Shown here: positions 43,560 through 52,317 of the stretch, piece after piece | Layout: every line of letters starts with the position of its first letter | Numbering within the stretch: the stretch's first letter is position 1 | Assembly: GCA_026394055.1 (NCBI GenBank) | Contig: JAPKYZ010000021.1 | Location: forward strand, 124,001-188,000 | Direction: 5' to 3' | Source of the DNA: Acidobacteriota bacterium | Lineage (GTDB): Bacteria > Acidobacteriota > Terriglobia > Bryobacterales > Bryobacteraceae | Length of the DNA stretch: 64,000 nt | The notes under the pieces: model-generated | The model's input: only the letters and a program-made list of their open reading frames with translations | Database searches by the model: none | What the model was told of the DNA's origin: nothing | Made by a program: the position numbers and the translations under genes

Positions 43560-44708
43560 ATGTGGGATCGACTGCGCTACATCATCCGCAAGGAACTGCT
43601 GCAAGCACTCCGCGAACCACGCATGCGCGTGATGCTGGTTCTGCCGCCCATCATCCAGCTGCTGATCTTTGGGTATGCCGTCAACCTGGATGTGGAGCAT
43701 TCAAAGCTGGCGTTCATTGATAACGACCGCACACCCGCCAGCCGCGAACTGCGGGCGCGCTTTGCCGGGTCACGCTATTTTGCCGTGATCGACGCGACGG
43801 CCGAGTCAGACCCCGACCTTTTGCTCGACCGCGGCGAAGTGCAAGCCGTCGCCCGCATCCTGCCGGGCTTTGGGCGGGACCTCGCCCGCGGCCAATCAGC
43901 CAGCTTGCAGATCTTGATCGATGGCACCAACTCAAACGCCGCCTCGTTGATCTCTTCGCAGTCAGCCGGCGTGGTCGCTACCTATTCCGCCCAATGGCTG
44001 GCCCGTTGGCAGCGTGACCGCTTGGTCGGGCGCGCCGTGCTCGAACCCGTCAGCATCGCGATCCCCCGCGTTACCTCCGCCGACCGCGTCTGGTTCAACC
44101 CGGACCTGCTCAGCCGCAACTACTTCATCCCCGGCGTGATCGCCAACATCCTGGTGCTGGTCACCATCATGGTCACCGCCATGGCCATCGTGCGCGAAAA
44201 AGAGATCGGCACCATGGAGCAGTTGATGGTGACCCCCATTCAACCCATTGAGCTGATGCTGGGCAAGACGCTGCCATTTGCGCTGGTGGGCATGGTGAAT
44301 CTGGTGATGGTGACCGGCGTGGCGTTGTTCCTGTTCAAGGTGCCGTTCCGGGGCAGCTTCGCCTTCTTGGCCGGGTCCACCATTCTGTTTCTGATGACCA
44401 CCCTCGGCGCGGGCCTCTTCATCTCCACGGTGGCGCAGACGCAGCAGCAGGCGATGCTCTCCACGTCGATGTTCTTTCAGCCAGCCTTCATGCTGAGCGG
44501 CTTCACCTTCCCCATCCGCAACATGCCGGAGGTAGCGCAATGGATCACCTACCTCAACCCGCTGCGCTACTACATGGAAATCGTCCGGGGCGTCTTCTTA
44601 AAAGGCAGTGGCGCCGAGACCTACTGGCCGCAGATGCTGGCCCTGCTCGGGTTGGGGACGGTGATTCTGGCGGTGAGCGTGCTGCGCTTTAAGAAGCGCT
44701 TGGACTAG
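43560..44708 (+). CDS. ABC-2 type permease (YbhR-like)
   Basis: A 382-residue permease paralogous to the preceding one: N-terminal span (MLVLPPIIQLLIFGYAVNLDV), periplasmic domain, then spans around IPGVIANILVLVTIMVTAMAIVREKEIGTMEQLMVTPIQP-type coupling helix and LMTTLGAGLFISTVAQTQQQAML. The two permeases would form a heterodimer. It ends the operon three bases after the previous stop; the glycosyltransferase gene converges on it with a two-base gap. Confidence 0.92.
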   Translation: MWDRLRYIIRKELLQALREPRMRVMLVLPPIIQLLIFGYAVNLDVEHSKLAFIDNDRTPASRELRARFAGSRYFAVIDATAESDPDLLLDRGEVQAVARILPGFGRDLARGQSASLQILIDGTNSNAASLISSQSAGVVATYSAQWLARWQRDRLVGRAVLEPVSIAIPRVTSADRVWFNPDLLSRNYFIPGVIANILVLVTIMVTAMAIVREKEIGTMEQLMVTPIQPIELMLGKTLPFALVGMVNLVMVTGVALFLFKVPFRGSFAFLAGSTILFLMTTLGAGLFISTVAQTQQQAMLSTSMFFQPAFMLSGFTFPIRNMPEVAQWITYLNPLRYYMEIVRGVFLKGSGAETYWPQMLALLGLGTVILAVSVLRFKKRLD

Positions 44709-44710
44709 CG

Positions 44711-46495
44711 CTACCGCCCCGACGCAGTCAACACGCCCGGGGTAGAGAATGTGCGGCGGCTGTGGCTCATCGCCTCCATCAGGTCGTGCCGGACCTGCGT
44801 GATCACGGCCGCCCAGTCACCGCGGCGCGGCTGCCGGTAGAGCGTCATCGAGGGGTACCACGGGCTATCCGGCCGGTCGAGCATCCAGCGCCAATCCGGC
44901 GCGAACGGAATCAATGCCCACACCGGGCACCCCAGTGAGCCCGCCAGGTGGGCCACCGACGTATCCACGCTGATCACCAGATCCATCTGGCCTAGGGCCG
45001 CCGCCGTGTCCGAGAAATCGTTGAGATGCTCGGCCAGCGAGATCATGCCGTCCGGCGCGACAATGTCGGGCTGCAGCGTGAACCAGTGCGCATCAATCTC
45101 CAGCAACGGCGTCACCACGTCCAGAGGAATGGAGCGGTTGTGGTCATTCTTGTGGTTCGGATTGCCCAGCCAGACCAGCCCGATCCGTGGCCCGTCGAAC
45201 TGGAGCAGCCGCTCTTCCCACTGCTTCTTGCGCTCCTCCGAGACGGCCACGTAGGGCACATGGGCCGGGATGGTTTCCAGCGTTGTGCCGAACACCAGCG
45301 GCAGGCTCATCAACGGAATCTGGGCTTCGATCAGCGGCAGTTCCGCCCCGATCGGGTAGACTTCGCCCACGCCCGGCACGGTTTCAAACAGGGGCACCAG
45401 TTGCGAGTGGCATTCCACCACCACGGAGGTACCTCGCGCCTCCACCATCGGAGCGTAACGGATGAACTGGAGCGCATCGCCCAGCCCTTGTTCCGCCCAC
45501 AACAGGACGCGTCCGCCGCCCAGACCCTCGCCGGCCCATCGGGGATGGTCGCCATGACGCCTCACGCTGCGTACTTGGTCAAAGCGCCATTCAAAGCCCC
45601 GCCAACCGGCCGCCAAGTCGCCTTTCAGCAACCGGACCAGGCCCATGTTCCAGTTGGCCTCCGCATGCTGCGGATCAAAGGTCAGGGCGCGCTGGTAACT
45701 GGTGACCGCCCCCTCAAGGTCGTTGGTGGCGAGCAGAACGTTGCCCAGATTGTTGTGGGCCTCACGGTGATGCGGCCAATCAGCCAGCAGCCGGCGATAC
45801 GTGGCCGCCGCATCATCCAGGCGGTCCTGCTGCTGCTGCGCCAGCCCCAGGTTGTAGCGCGCTTCGCCATAGTGTGGCGCGTAGTGCAGCGCCCGGCGAT
45901 AGGAGGCCACGGCGCTATCGAGGCGCCCGCTGGCGTGCAGCAGAATACCCAGATTGTTGTGCGCGTCTTTGTGATTGGGGGCGAGCGTCAGCGTTCGCTC
46001 ATAGCAGCGCAAGCCGTCGGCCGGACGGTTCAGCATCGTCAAGGTGACGCCCAGGTTGAACCACGCCTCTGCATGCGTGGGAGCCAGCACGGTGCAGCGC
46101 TCATAGTGTTCGGCGGCTTCGTTCAGCTGGCCCGTGCGATGCAGCAGGTTGCCCAGCCTCCAAAGGATGCCGGCATCTTCCGGCTGTTGATCGAGAGCCT
46201 GGCGATAGCAGGCGATGGCGCCAGAAAGGTTTTGTTGGTGCTCCAGGATGGCACCTAAGTGGGAACAGTAAGTGGCCGTGGGGCCGCCCAGGCGAATGGC
46301 CTGAGCAATCAGAGTGCAGGCCCGCTCCGCCTGGCCGCTTTCGGCCGTAATCACCCCCAGCAGGTCCAACGCGTCCGGGTCGTCCGGGCGCTCAGCCAGA
46401 ATGCGTGAAAGCACGCGTTCGGCTTGGCGCAGCCGGCCGGACCGGTGGTGGGCCACGGCGCGATGAAAGTTGGCGCGATGGGGTGAGGGAGTCAC
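44711..46495 (-). CDS. TPR-repeat glycosyltransferase (O-GlcNAc-transferase/GT9-like)
   Basis: A 594-residue protein. The first 340 residues hold about nine tetratricopeptide repeats (for example AEAWFNLGVTLTMLNRPADG, KDAHNNLGILLHASGRLDSA, REAHNNLGNVLLATNDLEGA). The C-terminal 250 residues form a GT-B-like transferase domain: GGRVLLWAEQGLGDALQFIRY, RIGLVWLGNPNHKNDHNRSI and LVISVDTSVAHLAGSLGCPVWALIPF. I place the start at GTG 46495, where AAGGA lies six bases upstream; the longer frame adds 24 unrelated residues. It lies downstream of flagellin on the same strand, so glycosylation of flagellin is a reasonable guess. Confidence 0.85.
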   Translation of the reverse strand: MTPSPHRANFHRAVAHHRSGRLRQAERVLSRILAERPDDPDALDLLGVITAESGQAERACTLIAQAIRLGGPTATYCSHLGAILEHQQNLSGAIACYRQALDQQPEDAGILWRLGNLLHRTGQLNEAAEHYERCTVLAPTHAEAWFNLGVTLTMLNRPADGLRCYERTLTLAPNHKDAHNNLGILLHASGRLDSAVASYRRALHYAPHYGEARYNLGLAQQQQDRLDDAAATYRRLLADWPHHREAHNNLGNVLLATNDLEGAVTSYQRALTFDPQHAEANWNMGLVRLLKGDLAAGWRGFEWRFDQVRSVRRHGDHPRWAGEGLGGGRVLLWAEQGLGDALQFIRYAPMVEARGTSVVVECHSQLVPLFETVPGVGEVYPIGAELPLIEAQIPLMSLPLVFGTTLETIPAHVPYVAVSEERKKQWEERLLQFDGPRIGLVWLGNPNHKNDHNRSIPLDVVTPLLEIDAHWFTLQPDIVAPDGMISLAEHLNDFSDTAAALGQMDLVISVDTSVAHLAGSLGCPVWALIPFAPDWRWMLDRPDSPWYPSMTLYRQPRRGDWAAVITQVRHDLMEAMSHSRRTFSTPGVLTASGR

Positions 46496-46675
46496 GGAAT
46501 TCCTTAACGCAGCATTCCAGAGTGCAGTCGCACGACAAGAGACGAAACGCCAGAGCTGAGGCCGCAAAGCTGCGCGGTCCCAGAAGGGCGTTACCGGTGG
46601 GTAGATGGAGATGGCTAGCTGCTGCCAGTCCGCTCCGCCAGAGCTGAATGGAGGGTCATCCGGCCGGGCTCAGGA

Positions 46676-46696
46676 GAGGGCGCGTCGAACGCCCTC
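46676..46696 (-). terminator. Possible flagellin terminator hairpin
   Basis: GAGGGCG at 46676-46682 and CGCCCTC at 46690-46696 form a 7-bp stem with a 7-base loop, 45 bases past the flagellin stop. No T-run follows on the minus strand, so intrinsic termination would be weak. The rest of the 245-base gap to the glycosyltransferase shows nothing I can support. Confidence 0.4.
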
Positions 46697-46740
46697 CCTT
46701 TCAAGCCAGACCGGATGAACCACTCAATTAGCCGCCGAGC

Positions 46741-49700
46741 TTAACCCCGGAGGAGGGCCAGCACAGCCTGCGGGGCGGAGTTGGCCTGCGCGAGGGCGGC
46801 AACGCCGGCCTGCGAGACAATCTGCGCCTTGGTGAGGTTGGCCGCTTCCGCCGCCAGATCAGCGTCACGGATGCGGGACTCGGATGCCGCCAGGTTGGTC
46901 AGCTGAGAGCTGGCCAGGTTGACGGCGAAGTTCAGCTGGTTCTGACCGCGGCCGACGACGGCTTGGGCATTACCGAGGGCCGAAACTGCGGCCGACAGCG
47001 CACTAACCGCGTTTTCGGCGGCCGACTGGGTGTCGATGGCGCTGTTGGCGCCCGATCCCACGACAGCCGACTTGTCGATGCCGCCCGTGGGCTGCGTGAA
47101 GCCAGTGGCGCCCGGCGTGGAGCCGACACCCACTTCAAAGCCGCCAACGGTGCTCAGGAAGCGGATCTTCTCGGCGCCGCCGGTGTTTTCCTTGACGGCC
47201 ACAATCTGCTTCAGCGTGGCGTTGTTGGACTGTTGCAGCGAGTCGTTGATCGCCTTCACAGCATCGTCAATGCTGCGGGCATTGCGGCCGCCGGCATCAT
47301 TGCGGAGCGTGACACTCAAGCTCTGCTTGGCGCCGGAGGAGTCGCTGGCCGTGATGGTCACCGCCTGGTCGTCACCACCAAAGGCCAGATCGCTGTAGGT
47401 CAGCGCGGTGGTGGCATTCGCACCCGCCGCGTTCACGGTCGCGCTGGTGGCCGAGGCGCCCTGGGCCAACGGTCCGCTGTAGCTGCCGCCGGCCTTGCCG
47501 AACCCGAGGTCGGTGTTGCCAAAGGCAGTCAGGCGGAACGAGGTGGCGTTGTTGGACGCCACGACGAGCTGGTTGGAACCATCAAAGCTGGCCTGCAGGC
47601 CGGCGTTGCGCAGGTCGGAATTAGCGGCAATGGCCGTGTTGATCTGATCGGCCACGTCCTGGCGGATGGTGGCGGCGCTGCTGCCCACGCCCACCTGGCC
47701 CAGGGTCAGGCCCAGGTCGGAGAGGGTGACGCTGCCCGCTCCGGTGGTGACCACCACCGACGAGCTGGTGCCCGAGTTGTTGGACCGGATGCGCAGAGTG
47801 GAACTGGCGCCGCTGCCCACCACATCGGCGGTGACACCCACGGCGGCCGCATTGATTTCGCCGGCCAGCTGGCTGATCGTGTTACCGGAGGTGAGGGTGA
47901 TGGCCGCGGCGGCCGTACCGTCCACCACCAGGTAGAGGCTGGTGGTCGCCAAGGTGATGGCGGCCGCGCCCACGGGGGCTGTTCCCGTCACTTGTCCGCG
48001 GTCGGACAGCTGGGTAACTGTGACGGCATTGCCCGAACTGGCCGCGCCATTCAGCGAGAACTGCAGCGTGCCCTGTTGCGATGTGTTCGCCGGATCAAAC
48101 GTTCCGGCGAATACCGAGCCGGCCGTGATGCTGGTGTAGTCAAACGAAGCGCCGCTGCCAGCCTGGAAGGATCCAAAGCCCAGCTTGTTCTGCGTGTCGC
48201 CCGTCACGGAAACCTGGAAGCTCTCGCCATTGGAGCTCTTAAACACCAGGTTGTTGCCCGCCACCGCGGTGGTCAGGGAGATGCCGGCCGCCAGCAGGGA
48301 GCTGTTGTTGGCCACCTTGCTGACCAGGTCGGTCAACACGGAGGAGACCGTCGTGCTGCCCGCCGTCGCGGCGTTCAGCGATACATCCACCGGGCTGTCC
48401 AGCCCGCCGCCCTGGAAGCGGAACTTGATCGTGTCGCTGGTCTGGAACGTGTTCGAGGTGCTGGTGCCCGCGGTGAAGCCGAGGTTCACGTTGGGGTTGG
48501 TGGCCGGGGTGTTCACCGTGACGCTGTCGCCCGAGTTGAGCGCCGTCAGGGTGATCTTGTTGTTGGCTTCAACGGTCGCCGTCAACTTATTGGCCAGGGC
48601 GCTGGCGGCGATCTGTGTGTTGATGTCGGCGGCAATCTGAGCCTTGGTGAGGCCGGTGCCGGCCGTCAGCGACAGGACCGCATTGGTGCCGCCCACGGTC
48701 AGATCCAGATTGTTGGTGGTGCTGGTGATGTTCAGCGTGGCGGTCCCGTCGGTGCCGGTGACATTGGCGCCACCAGGGACGGCCCGGTTGCCCTGCACCC
48801 GCGTGTTGACGTCGGCGCCGGTTGAGGCGGCCGCCGCCGTGGACGTGGTGGTGCTCAGGCCCAGGCGAGTGGCCAGGGTGCCACCGGTGATGGCCACCGA
48901 GGAAGAGTTCGAGTTGCCCTTGGACTTAATGACCACCTGGTTACCTTCCAGGTAGGCCGAAGCGGCCGCGGCAAAGGTGCTGTTCGCATTCAACTGCGAC
49001 ACAATGGAGCCCTTGGATGTGGTGCCGCCGGCACCGTTGTCAGCGAACGAAACGGTGATGGCGGAGCCGCCGTCAATCGCCACCTGCAGTGAGGTCGCAG
49101 TGTTGGTGTTGACGCCAACGCCCGTATCGGAGCCCGTCAAGGAAGCGTTGCGTTCGTACTTGCCCAGCAGGGCGTTCGCCGTACGGTCACCCGCTTCCAC
49201 CTGGAAGGCGGTGGTGGAGGAGTTGAAGGCCAGCTGCTGCTTGCCGGTGGAGTCCGTCACGACGGAGGCGCGGATGCCCGCGTTCTTCAGCGCCGTGGCC
49301 GACTGCGTACCCACCGCACCGGCGGCATCAATGGCGTTGTTGATGTTGGTCACCAAGTCGGCCGTGCTGCCCACCGCGTTGGTGTTGACGTCAATGTTGA
49401 CGCCCTGGCCGGAGAAGCCCGGTCCGCGGAGGGTGAAGCGGGTCTTGTTGGCCGTGGCCAACGAGGCGGTGTTGGTGGCGTTGCCCAGGATCTGCGCCAG
49501 GCTGGTGGTGGCTGAGCCGGTGCCGATGTCAGTGCCATCGACGCCCTTGGCCTGCACGCCCTTCAGGCCCAGGCTCTTGGTGTCGACGGTCGAAGCCGAC
49601 AGATCGACCGCGACGGCGCCGTTGCTGATCTGGGTGATGCCGCCGGAGGCCTTACCACCGCCGATGAAGACCGACAGTGACTTGGCGAACTCGCCGGAGG

Positions 49701-50097
49701 TGTTCAGGCCGATGGCCTGCGCCTGACGATCAATTTCACCAAGGACGCTCTGGAATTCGCTGTTCAGCACAGTGCGCGAACCGGTGAAGGTACCGGAAGC
49801 GGACTGGGTGGCCAGGGTGCGGGCGCGATCGAGCAGTTTCGAAATGTTGTTGATGCCGCCGTCGATGATCTGCAGCTGGCTGAGACCGTCGTTGGCGTTA
49901 CGGATACCTTGAGTCAACACCGCCTGGTCGGAACGGAACCCGTTGGCGATGGCCAAGCCCGCAGCGTCGTCGCCGGAGGCCGTGATGCGCAAGCCGCTGG
50001 TGACGCGGCCAATGGTCTTTTGCTGGAAGTCGCTGTTGACGCGCAGATACTCTTGCGCCTGCAGGGCAGCGATGTTGGTGTTGGTGGAAAATGCCAC
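46741..50097 (-). CDS. Giant flagellin (1118 aa)
   Basis: Filament protein with conserved ends and an expanded middle. Residues 1-150 are the flagellin N-domain (NTNIAALQAQEYLRVN, IGRVTSGLRITASGDDAAGLA, NDGLSQLQIIDGGINNISKLLDRARTLATQ). The last 90 are the C-domain (GRGQNQLNFAVNLASSQLTNLAASESRIRDADLAAEAANLTKAQIV) and end in AVLALLRG. About 870 residues between are Thr/Ser/Asn/Gly-rich beta repeats. Ordinary flagellins are about 270-500 residues. The start is GTG with GGAG about ten bases upstream. csrA and fliW precede it and a glycosyltransferase follows. Confidence 0.95.
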   Translation of the reverse strand: MAFSTNTNIAALQAQEYLRVNSDFQQKTIGRVTSGLRITASGDDAAGLAIANGFRSDQAVLTQGIRNANDGLSQLQIIDGGINNISKLLDRARTLATQSASGTFTGSRTVLNSEFQSVLGEIDRQAQAIGLNTSGEFAKSLSVFIGGGKASGGITQISNGAVAVDLSASTVDTKSLGLKGVQAKGVDGTDIGTGSATTSLAQILGNATNTASLATANKTRFTLRGPGFSGQGVNIDVNTNAVGSTADLVTNINNAIDAAGAVGTQSATALKNAGIRASVVTDSTGKQQLAFNSSTTAFQVEAGDRTANALLGKYERNASLTGSDTGVGVNTNTATSLQVAIDGGSAITVSFADNGAGGTTSKGSIVSQLNANSTFAAAASAYLEGNQVVIKSKGNSNSSSVAITGGTLATRLGLSTTTSTAAAASTGADVNTRVQGNRAVPGGANVTGTDGTATLNITSTTNNLDLTVGGTNAVLSLTAGTGLTKAQIAADINTQIAASALANKLTATVEANNKITLTALNSGDSVTVNTPATNPNVNLGFTAGTSTSNTFQTSDTIKFRFQGGGLDSPVDVSLNAATAGSTTVSSVLTDLVSKVANNSSLLAAGISLTTAVAGNNLVFKSSNGESFQVSVTGDTQNKLGFGSFQAGSGASFDYTSITAGSVFAGTFDPANTSQQGTLQFSLNGAASSGNAVTVTQLSDRGQVTGTAPVGAAAITLATTSLYLVVDGTAAAAITLTSGNTISQLAGEINAAAVGVTADVVGSGASSTLRIRSNNSGTSSSVVVTTGAGSVTLSDLGLTLGQVGVGSSAATIRQDVADQINTAIAANSDLRNAGLQASFDGSNQLVVASNNATSFRLTAFGNTDLGFGKAGGSYSGPLAQGASATSATVNAAGANATTALTYSDLAFGGDDQAVTITASDSSGAKQSLSVTLRNDAGGRNARSIDDAVKAINDSLQQSNNATLKQIVAVKENTGGAEKIRFLSTVGGFEVGVGSTPGATGFTQPTGGIDKSAVVGSGANSAIDTQSAAENAVSALSAAVSALGNAQAVVGRGQNQLNFAVNLASSQLTNLAASESRIRDADLAAEAANLTKAQIVSQAGVAALAQANSAPQAVLALLRG

Positions 50098-50174
50098 TGT
50101 TTTCTCTCCGTGAAGTGTAGGTTCCGCCCGGCGGCTTCGCCGTCCGGCGCGAGATCAAGGCGGGAATCCTTTCC
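50098..50174 (-). promoter_or_regulatory. GGA-rich flagellin leader, candidate CsrA target
   Basis: On the minus strand five GGA motifs fall in the 77 bases before the GTG: at 50107-50109 (inside the ribosome site), 50123-50125, 50143-50145, 50167-50169 and 50172-50174. A stem of 8 bp with one bulged A (50128-50147, GAA loop) carries one of them. CsrA dimers bind pairs of GGA, one of them over the ribosome site, to block translation. That CsrA binds here is inference supported by the adjoining csrA-fliW genes. Confidence 0.6.
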
Positions 50175-50364
50175 CGTCAGTTCTGACCTCACGGGGCATA
50201 TCGGAACCCAATCAGACGGTGTGAGAGAAATTTTGCGGTTTGCTTGACAGCGGTAGGCGGTGCGGGGTGAGACCAGTGTTTCCGCGACAGGGCATAGTGA
50301 CGATATCGGCACGCGGGCGCGGCCGGTGAGGAAGCGGGAAAAGGGGCGGAATCGCGGGCGGCGG

Positions 50365-50589
50365 CTACCGGAGCCGTTCGAGAAGTCCCGCCAGGCCAGC
50401 AGGTACCGCGTTGCGCGCCGCGGAGCGGTTCGCCTGAGAAGTCTCGTAGATCTCTTTGCGCAGGATCAGGACCTCTTTCGGGGCCCGGATCCCCAGCTTC
50501 ACCTGTGAGCCTTCAATCTCCAGCACTTCCACTTCCGTGTTCTCTCCCAGCAGGAGAGTTTCGCCCGCACGCCGCCGGATCACAAGCAT
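50365..50589 (-). CDS. csrA: Carbon storage regulator CsrA (translational repressor)
   Basis: A 74-residue RNA-binding dimer that represses translation at GGA motifs. The N-terminal core is textbook: MLVIRRRAGETLLLG, VEVLEIEGSQVKLGIRAPKEV, LRKEIYE. The tail after residue 50 is longer than in the 61-residue E. coli protein, as in FliW-controlled CsrA proteins, where an extended C-terminus contacts FliW. The gene begins one base after the fliW stop and lies just upstream of flagellin, its expected target. Confidence 0.95.
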   Translation of the reverse strand: MLVIRRRAGETLLLGENTEVEVLEIEGSQVKLGIRAPKEVLILRKEIYETSQANRSAARNAVPAGLAGLLERLR

Positions 50590-50590
50590 G

Positions 50591-51025
50591 TTAGGCCGCC
50601 CCCGGAAATAGCGGTTGTGAGGCGGAATACGCCGTATCATCGCGCACGGCCTGCACCGCCACCCGCGCGGTGCGGTGCACGACGATCGGCCCCAGAAGAT
50701 TGGCCGTCGGTATGCCGGCATCGGGCATGCACACAATGGCCAGCGTCAGCAGGTCCCGCGTCGCCTCTTCGGCAATGCCCAGAATGCGGCGGTACTCGTC
50801 GCTGAGTTTGAGGTGATAGCCGCCATCAATCGTTTCCACCGGCAGCGTGACAAAGAACAGGCCAGGGGTCTGAACGCTCTGCAAGAAGACCACGGGCTGC
50901 GAGTGGGGCCGCTCGATCGCCACAAAGGCCGTCTCATACTCAAAGCCCGGCAAGCCTTGCGGGAAGTGAATCACGTCTTCTTCCGCGCACTCGATGGGCC
51001 CGAACGAGTTGGTCTCTATCCTCAT
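50591..51025 (-). CDS. fliW: Flagellar assembly factor FliW (CsrA antagonist)
   Basis: A 144-residue FliW. Typical blocks: [57 protein letters not shown] and a C-terminal [27 protein letters not shown]. In Bacillus and Campylobacter FliW binds either CsrA or cytosolic flagellin: when flagellin is low, FliW holds CsrA off the flagellin mRNA. All three partners are adjacent here. It is divergent from recA with about 125 bases between the start codons. Confidence 0.95.
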   Translation of the reverse strand: MRIETNSFGPIECAEEDVIHFPQGLPGFEYETAFVAIERPHSQPVVFLQSVQTPGLFFVTLPVETIDGGYHLKLSDEYRRILGIAEEATRDLLTLAIVCMPDAGIPTANLLGPIVVHRTARVAVQAVRDDTAYSASQPLFPGAA

Positions 51026-51152
51026 GCAGCTAGTGGGCTATCGGCAGATCCCCAGAAACTCTTCAGCGCAATCGCATCGCAAGAAAAAGACAAATGATTT
51101 ACGAGAATCTGCCCGCGGCAGCGCCACTTGCACTCTATGGAGGGTTTCGCCT

Positions 51153-52211
51153 ATGCCCATGAGTGAGGAGCGCCGGCGGCTGATTCACCAGGCGCTGGTC
51201 CAGATGGAGAAGCAGTTCGGCAAGGGCGCGGTGCATCAATATGGCACGGGCACAGTGGTTCCCGTCTCCGTGATCAGCTCCGGGTCGGTCTCGCTCGATG
51301 CCGCGCTGGGCGTGGGCGGTTTCCCGCGAGGCCGCGTGATCGAGATCTTTGGCCCGGAGTCCTCCGGCAAGACCACGCTGGCGCTGCATGTGATCGCCGA
51401 GGCCCAGAAATCCGGGGGCGCCGCCGCCTTCATCGACGCCGAGCATGCCCTGGACCCCGACTATGCCAAGCGGCTGGGCGTCGAACTGGACGAATTGCTG
51501 ATCGCCCAGCCCGATTCCGGTGAGCAGGCGCTCGAGATCGCCGCCACAATGGTGGCCACCGGGGCGATCGACGTGCTGGTGGTGGATTCCGTCGCCGCGC
51601 TGGTGCCCAAGGCCGAACTGGAGGGCGAAATGGGCGACTCCCACATGGGCCTGCAAGCCCGCCTGATGTCGCAAGCCCTCCGCAAACTCACCGGCGCCGT
51701 CTCCAAGACCAACTGCTGCCTGATCTTCATCAACCAGGTTCGAGAAAAGATTGGGGTGATGTTCGGCAATCCGGAAACCACCACGGGCGGCCGCGCACTG
51801 AAATTCTATGCCTCCATCCGCGCCGAAGTCCGCCGCTCCGGCCCGATCAAAGAGGGGGAAGCGGTCATCGGCAATCGCACCAAGGTCAAGTTGGTGAAGA
51901 ACAAAGTGGCCGCCCCCTTTCGTGAAGCCGAGTTCGACATTCTCTACGGCGAAGGCATCTCCCGCGAAGGCGACCTGCTCGATCTGGCCGTAGCCGAGCA
52001 GTTGGTCGAAAAGTCCGGCACCTGGTACAGCTACCGGGGGGAGCGGCTGGGGCAAGGCCGCGAGAACGCGCGGCAGTTCCTGAAAGCGAACCCGGCGCAG
52101 CGCAATGCTCTCGACAAAGTGCTGCGAGACCGCCTGGCCGCCAAACGCGCGGAGCAGTTGGATCGGATGCGGGCTCTCCCGGACGAGGCCGCCCAGGCGG
52201 CGCGCGCATAG
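51153..52211 (+). CDS. recA: Recombinase RecA
   Basis: A 352-residue strand-exchange ATPase for homologous recombination and SOS induction. Walker A is GPESSGKT (residues 67-74), followed by [11 protein letters not shown], Walker [11 protein letters not shown], loop L1 [23 protein letters not shown] and loop L2 [18 protein letters not shown]. The C-terminal domain is present but lacks the strongly acidic tail of E. coli RecA. The ATG at 51153 is set by GGAGGG eight bases upstream; the longer open frame before it is not RecA-like. Confidence 0.97.
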   Translation: MPMSEERRRLIHQALVQMEKQFGKGAVHQYGTGTVVPVSVISSGSVSLDAALGVGGFPRGRVIEIFGPESSGKTTLALHVIAEAQKSGGAAAFIDAEHALDPDYAKRLGVELDELLIAQPDSGEQALEIAATMVATGAIDVLVVDSVAALVPKAELEGEMGDSHMGLQARLMSQALRKLTGAVSKTNCCLIFINQVREKIGVMFGNPETTTGGRALKFYASIRAEVRRSGPIKEGEAVIGNRTKVKLVKNKVAAPFREAEFDILYGEGISREGDLLDLAVAEQLVEKSGTWYSYRGERLGQGRENARQFLKANPAQRNALDKVLRDRLAAKRAEQLDRMRALPDEAAQAARA

Positions 52212-52317
52212 CGCCGTTCCAGCGCGACATACTACACTGCAATTACGGGCCGCCCTCCAGAGGGGCGGGTGCCGGGAGAAGTCCTGGCCCTCCACCCGGT
52301 TTGAGGAGACAAGCGTT

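Noticed and set aside
50200..50235. Sigma-28 promoter for flagellin (TCCGATAT resembling GCCGATAA)
   Set aside because: No TAAAGTTT-like -35 element lies at the expected distance on the minus strand.
51026..51152. SOS (LexA) box in front of recA
   Set aside because: No clear palindrome of the known LexA types is visible in the divergent gap; the LexA motif of this lineage is unknown to me.
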